A DNA stretch of 9,497 nt from an uncultured Chloracidobacterium sp. (GTDB lineage: Bacteria > Acidobacteriota > Blastocatellia > Pyrinomonadales > Pyrinomonadaceae), in contig CALDGX010000035.1 in the NCBI GenBank assembly GCA_937941715.1, forward strand, positions 1 to 9,497. The letters are read 5' to 3'. The translations under genes and the position numbers were made by a program. Below the pieces are notes generated by a model. That model was not told the DNA's origin. It made no database searches and saw only the letters and a list, made by a program, of their open reading frames with translations. Shown one piece after another: positions 1 through 5,036 of this stretch (the stretch's first letter is position 1; each line of letters starts with the position of its first letter).

Positions 1-92
1 TCTTCTTAAACATTCCTCTTCTCCTTTTGTATCAAGCAAGCGGATCGCAGGCCGAACGAATAAATCTTCTTACGGCGAACGAAGCCAAAGGT

Positions 93-173
93 CCTAGAAA
101 CTCTGGGAGAGCGGCCGTTTACGTGTGAACGTGCTCTGGTAAGGGACGACTGCTCTCCCAGTGGTTTCTAAGG
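93..173. other. Long imperfect stem-loop, candidate structured RNA
   Basis: The 10-bp arm CTGGGAGAGC (103-112) pairs perfectly with GCTCTCCCAG (152-161). After a small internal loop (102 against 162-163) the stem continues with TAGAAAC (95-101) and GTTTCTA (164-170). Two more G-C pairs (93-94 with 172-173) form if A171 is bulged. Inside the long arm a second stem, CGTTTA (116-121) with TGAACG (126-131), closes a 4-nt loop. The total is about 19 outer pairs plus 6 inner pairs, much more than expected by chance. No T-run follows, so it is not a standard intrinsic terminator. I do not recognise an RNA family; the transcribed strand is unknown. Confidence 0.5.
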
Positions 174-266
174 TCTTGAGGTTGAGAGGGGAATTTGAAT
201 GACTTACAATGCAAGTTGTACGGTCGCACTGTTGGGGTCTTTCAGATGCCCGACTTTGTACCTGCA

Positions 267-296
267 GCCGGTTGATAATTCGCGTTATCGACCGGC
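267..296. other. 12-bp GC-closed hairpin
   Basis: GCCGGTTGATAA (267-278) and TTATCGACCGGC (285-296) form a 12-bp stem with a single G-T wobble and the 6-nt loop TTCGCG. It is followed on the plus strand by CGTTTCAG, which is too short a T-run for a confident intrinsic terminator. It lies about 95 nt downstream of the long 93-173 stem and could be the 3' part of the same structured RNA. The alternative is a weak terminator of a gene left of the window. Confidence 0.5.
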
Positions 297-447
297 GTTT
301 CAGCTACAATTTACCTCAATAAATCCGTCCAAATAGTAACGCTGAAAACAGACAGCTTGATTGCCATTGCCTGGCAACGGTTCGTGTGATCTGATGGCTG
401 CGGCGTCCATTTGAACATACAATTTGTTAACTTCTACTTTCTATATG

Positions 448-490
448 TCGATTTTTCCGATTCCATTACATCTCCTGACGGAAAAATCGA
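448..490. repeat. 12-bp perfect inverted repeat with a competing stem
   Basis: TCGATTTTTCCG (448-459) and CGGAAAAATCGA (479-490) are perfect inverted copies around a 19-nt spacer. A second, mutually exclusive stem is available: TGACGG (476-481) with CCGTCA (498-503). Read on the minus strand, the spacer contains AGGAG (476-472) five bases before an ATG (466-464) that opens a 10-codon frame ending at TAG (436-434). This resembles a leader or attenuator layout, but no gene follows on that strand inside the window, so function is unassigned. Confidence 0.35.
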
Positions 491-672
491 AAAAAAACCG
501 TCATTTCCAACTCAAGGAAAGCTACGCGGATCATATATTCCGCAATTGACTTTCCAATCGATCGCCGCCCGTCTTAATTCTTGTTGGTTGGAAAGGTTAC
601 ACTGTGGGCGGCTGTAACGAGTGAATTGTATTGTGACTCAACTGATGTTAGGCGAGTGCGACGGGGCTGTCG

Positions 673-688
673 TCACCCATTTGGGTGA
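673..688. promoter_or_regulatory. 16-bp palindromic operator-like site, copy 1
   Basis: TCACCCATTTGGGTGA has perfect 7-bp arms around a TT centre. Copy 2 at 1023-1038 has the same arms around AA. The two copies also share flanks: GTCG immediately left, and T-R-T-T-R-Y-M-A-C immediately right. A hexamer TAACAT (650-645, minus strand) lies about 30 bp from the centre, roughly where a -10 box would sit if an activator bound near -42. The size and symmetry fit a dimeric helix-turn-helix regulator, and the adjacent LuxR-family gene is the obvious candidate. That link is inference. Confidence 0.55.
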
Positions 689-753
689 TGTTGTCACTTT
701 TTTTAGTTATTCGAAATCTTGCCCGGACGTCAGGGCCGGCGGCCGGACGCAAG

Positions 754-817
754 GCGGCCAGCTAAAACGGATAATGGCCCGAGCGATACTTGTCCGCTCG
801 GGCCATTCAGGCCGCTT
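754..817. other. Strong two-part hairpin, possible terminator or small-RNA structure
   Basis: AATGGCCCGAGCG (773-785) and CGCTCGGGCCATT (795-807) form a perfect 13-bp stem with a 9-nt loop. An outer stem GCGGCC (754-759) with GGCCGC (810-815) extends it across an asymmetric internal loop, with two further pairs possible (752-753 with 816-817). Neither strand shows a run of U after the stem; the minus strand continues ATCCGTTTT, which is weak. It lies about 255 nt past the stop codon of the minus-strand LuxR gene and could end that transcript. It could equally belong to an RNA from the GC-rich block at 721-815. Confidence 0.5.
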
Positions 818-1022
818 CCACCGTTAGCGTAATCTAGCTTCTTGATGAACGCTAGCTCCTATTGCTCCATGATTGCTCCCCGCCGATCATGTTCAGAAAT
901 ATACAAGTATGAGGGTGTCGTCTGCGAAGCGGCAATACCGAAGAGTCTCAAAAGGTGGGCGTTACTGATCTTCGGAGCAGGCTCCACTCCTAATAGTATC
1001 TGCCGGTTATTATTGAAAGTCG

Positions 1023-1038
1023 TCACCCAAATGGGTGA
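1023..1038. promoter_or_regulatory. 16-bp palindromic operator-like site, copy 2
   Basis: TCACCCAAATGGGTGA has the same 7-bp arms as the site at 673-688, with AA instead of TT at the centre and matching flanks on both sides. It is 35 bp beyond the stop codon of the LuxR-family gene. On the minus strand TACTAT (998-993) lies about 32 bp from the centre. On the plus strand TACAAT (1053-1058) lies about 22 bp away and would drive transcription antisense to the 3' end of the regulator gene. Which direction is used, if either, cannot be decided from one sequence. Confidence 0.55.
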
Positions 1039-1072
1039 TATTACAACAAAGTTACAATGACTGAGCCGTAAA

Positions 1073-2206
1073 CTACGAAGGCAGCTTTGCAATCAAGGTG
1101 ATCAACTCGCTCTGACGATGTGTGTCGGTCTTGGAGAAAATGTGTTTGAGGTGCGTTCGTACCGTGTTGCAGGTCACCTTCAACTCCTTGCAAACCTCGT
1201 TGATATCCAGCCCGTCGGTGAGTAGAGAAGTGATCCGTGCTTCCGTTGCCGTCATATCAAACAGCTCAACGAGAACTCGATCGCTCGGGGCAATTGAGTC
1301 TTCGGGGTCGGAAACAATTATCATAGCGAGAGCTTCCTCGCGGTTGCTTTGGAAACTGGAATCGAAGATCCGCGAGATCACGACCTGATATGGCCGCCTC
1401 CCAGTTTTTCGCGACACGTGTAACGCAGCTCCAAACTCTTTCTTCAGACCCGATCCGGAAGAAAATATCCGGTCGAGCAACGAACGCAGACGCCGGGCTT
1501 CGCCCGAATGAGCGAGTTTGAGCCGCCCGTCATTGGCAAGTGTCATCCCGTCATTCGATCCCAACAGTTCTGTGCCGCGATTGTTTGAAAAAACAACGCG
1601 GTGAGCGGCATCAACGACTATAACCGCTTGCGTCATTCGTTCAAACGCCGCTGCGGACAGCCTAGCTTCCCAACGGGCGTTTGCCAGATCGATGTGGTGT
1701 CGCATCGTATGTTGGAGGTGCGGGAGGATAACTCCCAGTGCCCTGCGTTCGTCGCGCCCAAAATTCGGCTTATTTTTCGGACGCGAGAAGGTCATCGTTG
1801 ACGCGAATCGATCCACGTCCACGATACAATGATGAAAGATGTGAAAATAACCCATCTCCCGGAAACAGCTGCGATACAGTTCGGAGTCTAGAAACGCCTT
1901 CTTTGGAAAGTCGCGCTCGCGATCGAAGCTCTCGCCGGTACCCAACGATTCGATGTTCTTACGAAATGGAAGGAGGGAATAGTATCGAGAATTGAACTCC
2001 TCAAGGAAACCAACGTGATTTGTATCGCCGAGAGCGATGTACGTGGCGGTGCGCTTATCGAAAATATTTAAGCTGCCCGGGCCCGACTCGAGCAATGTAC
2101 ACAGCTTGACGTATGTGTCCTGCCACCCATCATTAGAATCGGCAGATGCACTGACATATATGTCGCCAATGATATCGTAGATCTTTTTTTCGGTGATCGA
2201 AGTCAT
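1073..2206 (-). CDS. LuxR-family transcriptional regulator with PAS-like sensor region
   Basis: Predicted DNA-binding transcription factor of 377 residues. The C-terminus (about 315-372) is a LuxR/GerE-type helix-turn-helix: 'MTATEARITSLLTDGLDINE' then 'TCNTVRTHLKHIFSKT', with the typical TVRTHLKHIF recognition helix. Residues about 185-300 look like a PAS fold ('QAVIVVDAAHRVVFSNNRG'). Residues 1-175 are a further putative sensory region I cannot name; no AHL-binding LuxR domain or receiver domain is evident, so the ligand is unknown. The frame opens 11 codons earlier, but the ATG at 2206 has GAGGAA 6 nt upstream and is preferred. The gene stands alone, divergent from rimO. Two 16-bp palindromes lie past its 3' end and a 16-bp inverted repeat lies upstream; these are candidate targets of it or of another regulator. 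Confidence 0.85.
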   Translation of the reverse strand: MTSITEKKIYDIIGDIYVSASADSNDGWQDTYVKLCTLLESGPGSLNIFDKRTATYIALGDTNHVGFLEEFNSRYYSLLPFRKNIESLGTGESFDRERDFPKKAFLDSELYRSCFREMGYFHIFHHCIVDVDRFASTMTFSRPKNKPNFGRDERRALGVILPHLQHTMRHHIDLANARWEARLSAAAFERMTQAVIVVDAAHRVVFSNNRGTELLGSNDGMTLANDGRLKLAHSGEARRLRSLLDRIFSSGSGLKKEFGAALHVSRKTGRRPYQVVISRIFDSSFQSNREEALAMIIVSDPEDSIAPSDRVLVELFDMTATEARITSLLTDGLDINEVCKELKVTCNTVRTHLKHIFSKTDTHRQSELITLIAKLPS

Positions 2207-2210
2207 AGAT

Positions 2211-2216
2211 TTCCTC
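2211..2216 (-). promoter_or_regulatory. Ribosome binding site deciding the LuxR-family start
   Basis: Read on the minus strand this is GAGGAA, with 6 nt between GAGG and the ATG at 2206-2204. The ATG 33 nt upstream (2239) has no comparable purine-rich motif, so the shorter protein is chosen. Confidence 0.6.
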
Positions 2217-2276
2217 GGCCGGCCATCAATAGCCCACATTCGGAAACTACCTCGAAAAACAGAAAAAGCTCACGCA

Positions 2277-2292
2277 CGTATCATCAGATACG
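2277..2292. promoter_or_regulatory. Small inverted repeat upstream of the LuxR-family gene
   Basis: CGTATC (2277-2282) and GATACG (2287-2292) are perfect 6-bp arms around ATCA. The repeat lies 71-86 bp upstream of the chosen start codon, a plausible position for an operator or a 5' leader hairpin. Six-base arms can arise by chance, so this is tentative. Confidence 0.25.
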
Positions 2293-2729
2293 CTCGCAAG
2301 CCACCCCGATCAATATTTTCGGTCGTTTTTCATGGAAGTCTCTTTTTCAAACTTCCGCGGGCACAGTCGCCCCCAACCAACAGCCGTTGATTGGCCCAAA
2401 ACCGGAATCACCTACCTTCGACCGGCACCACATAACGGAAAATGCCGCTTGCAGGTAAGCTCGTCTGAACGATGTAACTGTAACCTACGGACCAATGTTC
2501 CCCAAAAACAAAAGCAAATAGATACAGCAACTTTGTCCAACGAACTGGAAGATACCACAAAAGTTTTATGGCGTCAATGGACATTCAGCGACGAACCAAC
2601 GTCATTGTTGATCGGACATTTCCTCGCCGTCGCCCTCGGACCTGAGCCAACGGGTAACTTGAATGACCGGTGAAACTCGCGGGTAGTAACGATGATCGGA
2701 GTATGCTAGCCTGATAGTTTGCAAATGCT

Positions 2730-4103
2730 ATGAAGAAAGTTGGTTTTGTCAGTCTTGGGTGCCCAAAAAATCTCGTAGATAGCGAGGTCATGATGGGGCA
2801 ATTGGCCGGAGCCGGTTTTGAGATCACCAGCGATGCCGGTGAGGCTGACACGGTCGTTGTTAACACCTGCGGATTTATAGAATCAGCGAAACAGGAATCG
2901 GTCGATGCGATCCTTGAGGCAACTCGTTGGAAATCCGAGGGAAAAGCAAATCGTGTGATCGTCGCGGGATGTTTGGTTGAGAGGTATCGAGATGACCTAA
3001 TCAAGGAGCTTCCCGAGGTCGATGCCTTCATTGGGACTTCTCAGGTCGGTGACATTTTGAAAGCCGCGGATGAGAAGTTTGATGCCCGCAAATTGACGGC
3101 CAGGCCGATCGGGAACAAGTCTGCAACCTACCTTTACGATGAGAAAAGCCCGCGGATCAGGGCAACCGACTCTCATACCGCATTTATCAAGATCGCTGAG
3201 GGCTGCGATCGGCCCTGCGCATTTTGCTCTATACCCGGAATGCGCGGCTCGTTTCGTTCGCGGAGGTTCGGTTCGATCATCGAAGAAGCTCGGGAACTTG
3301 CGAGGCAAGGCGTGAAGGAACTCGTATTGATCGCACAGGACTCGTCTCGTTATGGTGAAGACCTGGGCGAGGTTGATGCTTTGGCCGCTCTCATAAGGGC
3401 CCTCGGTGAAATTGACGGGATCGAGTGGATACGCCCGATGTATGCCTTTCCGACTCATATCTCGGACGCCTTTTTATCAGCTATCGCCGAAACGCCAAAA
3501 GCGGTCAAATACCTCGATATGCCGCTGCAGCATGCCTCGCGAAATGTCCTAAAGTCGATGAAGCGAGGCGGCACACGCGAGTCGCTTGAACGCTTGATCG
3601 AACGGGTGCGTGAGAAAGTGCCGGGCATCGCGATACGAACGACTTTCATCACAGGTTTTCCGGGCGAAACAGACGACGATTTTGAAGAGTTGAAAAAGTT
3701 CGTTCAGAATTGCCGCTTCGATAACGTCGGAGTGTTTACCTACTCGGACGAAGAAGGCACGGCGGCATATGACCTGCCGAACAAGGTTGACCCGAAAGTC
3801 GCTAAACAGCGACGAAACCGTTTGATGAAGGAGCAGGCCAAGATCAGCAGGCAACTGAACAAAGCCAAGATCGGAAAGACGTTCAAGGTTCTCTTCGAAG
3901 GGCTTTCACAGGAGTCGGATCTGCTTTTTCAGGGCCGTTTGGAAGGGCAAGCTCAAGAGATCGACGGGTATATCCTGATCAATGATATGCCTGAGCATCT
4001 CGAGCCGACGATCGGGTCGCTCTACGACGTTATGATCACCGAGGCCCACGATTATGACCTTGTCGGGAAGATCGTCGAAACCGAAGGGCAATCAGCTGCG
4101 TAG
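2730..4103 (+). CDS. rimO: Ribosomal protein S12 methylthiotransferase RimO
   Basis: Radical-SAM enzyme that adds a methylthio group to the conserved aspartate of ribosomal protein S12, in the cytoplasm, using two [4Fe-4S] clusters. The 457-residue length fits the family. The N-terminal MTTase domain starts 'KVGFVSLGCPKNLVDSE' and supplies C11, C47 ('NTCGFI') and C81 ('AGCLVERY') for the auxiliary cluster. The radical-SAM motif is 'CDRPCAFCSIPG' with C159, C163 and C166. 'YLDMPLQHAS' (261-270) and 'TTFITGFPGE' (304-313) follow, and a TRAM domain covers about 381-448. The SLGCPKNLVDSE signature favours RimO over the tRNA enzyme MiaB. No clear Shine-Dalgarno motif precedes the ATG. The next gene begins 92 bp downstream with its own possible promoter, so the two may not be strictly cotranscribed. 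Confidence 0.96.
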   Translation: MKKVGFVSLGCPKNLVDSEVMMGQLAGAGFEITSDAGEADTVVVNTCGFIESAKQESVDAILEATRWKSEGKANRVIVAGCLVERYRDDLIKELPEVDAFIGTSQVGDILKAADEKFDARKLTARPIGNKSATYLYDEKSPRIRATDSHTAFIKIAEGCDRPCAFCSIPGMRGSFRSRRFGSIIEEARELARQGVKELVLIAQDSSRYGEDLGEVDALAALIRALGEIDGIEWIRPMYAFPTHISDAFLSAIAETPKAVKYLDMPLQHASRNVLKSMKRGGTRESLERLIERVREKVPGIAIRTTFITGFPGETDDDFEELKKFVQNCRFDNVGVFTYSDEEGTAAYDLPNKVDPKVAKQRRNRLMKEQAKISRQLNKAKIGKTFKVLFEGLSQESDLLFQGRLEGQAQEIDGYILINDMPEHLEPTIGSLYDVMITEAHDYDLVGKIVETEGQSAA

Positions 4104-4130
4104 TACGTGTTTTCACGCGGCGATTCTGGT

Positions 4131-4160
4131 TTGCGTTGTTGTGCGGAGTTATCATACAAT
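4131..4160 (+). promoter_or_regulatory. Possible sigma70-like promoter of the secreted-protein gene
   Basis: TTGCGT (4131-4136) and TACAAT (4155-4160) are separated by 18 bp. The -10 hexamer is one mismatch from TATAAT; the -35 keeps only TTG. It lies 35 bp upstream of the start of the gene at 4196, in the gap after rimO, where I see no terminator. The gene could therefore be read both from rimO and from here. Confidence 0.35.
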
Positions 4161-4195
4161 TCCGCGGTTCGATCATTGTAATAATTAGAGGAAAG

Positions 4196-4984
4196 ATGTC
4201 TATGAAAGTCCGTTTATCGATCTTACTTTCGTTTTTTGTATTCGCGGCGATTCCGGCCCTTGCCCAGAAGAACCTCGACAAACCGGTTTCGAAATTTGGG
4301 GAGGAAGAGGCGCGTGGGATCGTGCAGGATTCGCCCTGGGCGAAGTCTTATCAGTCAACATCTGGTTCAGCGGGATCGGATGCAATTACTGTCGCTCGGG
4401 AGCAGGGCCAGTCGGCGACGCGTGGCGGCTCGGATCCGAGAAGTGTGGCCCGAGATTTTGGGCCTGCCCCGGTCACCATGCGGCTCCACTCATCCGAAAT
4501 ACTCCGCAAGGCCACGCTTAGACTGCAGCAAATTGCGGTTGGCTACGACAAGATGAGTGACGACGACAAGGCGAAATACGATGCCACCCGAAAGACCTTC
4601 ATGGACTGCGCCATCTGCAAGGACTATTACGTCATCACATTGACCAAAGCACCGTTCACAAAAGGCGGCGGGGTTGATGAGGGTATATTCCAAGGAATGA
4701 CGATGGACGACATGCGTGGGAATATCAAACTAGTGAACGACGCAGGTGAGGAGCGGGAACTGGCACAGTTCACTCCTCCAAAAGGAGCCGGTGATTCTGC
4801 GGTATTCTTCTTTAAGCGTACTGACGCAAACGGCAAGCTGCTAATCACTCCGGAGACCAAAGATTTCAAGTTTGTATTCAATAACACATTCCTCGATGCG
4901 AGGAACCGTTTTTCGAGCTTTCTGCCTAGGAATTTCGAATTCAAGGTTTCGAAACTGATCGTCGGCGATAAGCTGATGTTCTGA
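4196..4984 (+). CDS. Secreted protein of unknown function with a CxxC pair
   Basis: I do not recognise a named domain. The N-terminus is a Sec signal peptide: K4 and R6, a hydrophobic run through about residue 20, then 'PALAQ' with likely cleavage after ALA, so the mature protein is periplasmic or extracellular. Mature segments include 'DSPWAK' (45-50), a low-complexity Ser/Gly/Ala stretch (52-80), 'PVTMRL' (92-97), and a CxxC (C138, C141) just before a beta-rich run 'YYVITLT'. The second half alternates short strands and acidic turns, suggesting a beta-sandwich. The general style resembles short exported hypothetical proteins of Acidobacteriota, from memory and not checked. Start: AGAGG lies 4 nt before the ATG at 4196 and 10 nt before an ATG at 4202; either may be used. 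The frame is open from 4136, but that start would bury the signal peptide. Confidence 0.8.
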   Translation: MSMKVRLSILLSFFVFAAIPALAQKNLDKPVSKFGEEEARGIVQDSPWAKSYQSTSGSAGSDAITVAREQGQSATRGGSDPRSVARDFGPAPVTMRLHSSEILRKATLRLQQIAVGYDKMSDDDKAKYDATRKTFMDCAICKDYYVITLTKAPFTKGGGVDEGIFQGMTMDDMRGNIKLVNDAGEERELAQFTPPKGAGDSAVFFFKRTDANGKLLITPETKDFKFVFNNTFLDARNRFSSFLPRNFEFKVSKLIVGDKLMF

Positions 4985-5006
4985 GATAGCAACTTTTTTG
5001 CGTTTT

Positions 5007-5036
5007 AAGGGCCGGACAGATCGTCCGGCCTTTTTA
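5007..5036 (+). terminator. Intrinsic terminator of the secreted-protein gene
   Basis: GGCCGGAC (5010-5017) and GTCCGGCC (5023-5030) form a perfect 8-bp stem with loop AGATC, extendable outward by a wobble and two A-T pairs. TTTTTATCTT follows. It starts about 22 nt after the stop codon of the gene ending at 4984. The last codon of the convergent M20 gene overlaps the T-run. On the minus strand no U-run follows the stem, so it probably works mainly for plus-strand transcripts. Confidence 0.85.

Larger units (their letters stand above)
1..1072. other. Hairpin-rich intergenic region without a supported protein gene
   Basis: I find no open frame here with a recognisable product, convincing ribosome binding site and protein-like composition. 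The longest frames (about 66-78 codons) overlap each other on opposite strands and read through the palindromes. The stretch instead holds an unusual density of inverted repeats, listed separately: 93-173, 267-296, 448-490, 754-817, and the two 16-bp palindromes at 673-688 and 1023-1038. There is also a small stem at 361-377 (TTGCCA/TGGCAA, 5-nt loop). No tRNA, RNase P, tmRNA, SRP RNA or riboswitch signature that I know was found. It may hold non-coding RNA genes, decayed sequence, or the regulatory region of a gene outside the window. Confidence 0.6.
2207..2729. other. Divergent intergenic region between the LuxR-family gene and rimO
   Basis: This 523-bp gap must contain the promoters of both divergent genes. 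I see no recognisable protein gene. A 113-codon plus-strand frame (2332-2673) is open but has no ribosome binding site, no recognisable domain and unremarkable composition. Apart from the ribosome binding site and the inverted repeat listed separately, I find no strong -35/-10 pair, and no copy of the TCACCCA palindrome. Confidence 0.5.

Noticed and set aside
300..410. 36-residue minus-strand frame starting MDAAAIRSHEPLPG
   Set aside because: Composition looks protein-like, but there is no ribosome binding site and no recognised homologue; at this length an open frame is expected by chance.
448..490. Inverted repeat as the ends of an insertion sequence
   Set aside because: The arms are only 19 bp apart, no transposase is present and no target duplication is visible.
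673..1038. The two palindromes as terminal repeats of a small mobile element (MITE) spanning 350 bp
   Set aside because: The shared flanks are in the same orientation rather than inverted, there is no target-site duplication, and the copies are internally palindromic, which fits operators better. Not fully excluded.
1..1072. Known RNA genes (tRNA, tmRNA, RNase P, SRP RNA, 6S) or a CRISPR array
   Set aside because: I searched for T-loop, RNase P, tmRNA and SRP core motifs and for regularly spaced direct repeats and saw none; a 6S-like call from the long stem alone would be unsupported.
842..1092. Overlapping open frames on both strands (plus 842-1060, minus 859-1092)
   Set aside because: Each is under 80 codons, they overlap antisense, both read through the palindrome at 1023-1038, and neither has a recognisable domain or a good ribosome binding site.
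2332..2673. 113-codon plus-strand frame between the LuxR-family gene and rimO
   Set aside because: No Shine-Dalgarno motif, no signal peptide, no recognised domain; the residue mix looks like translated non-coding DNA.
2585..3031. 148-codon minus-strand frame antisense to the rimO 5' end
   Set aside because: It is a shadow of rimO, whose conserved motifs explain the sequence fully.
4106..4117. CGTG-TTTT-CACG as a rimO terminator
   Set aside because: Only a 4-bp stem with no following U-run; too weak to call.
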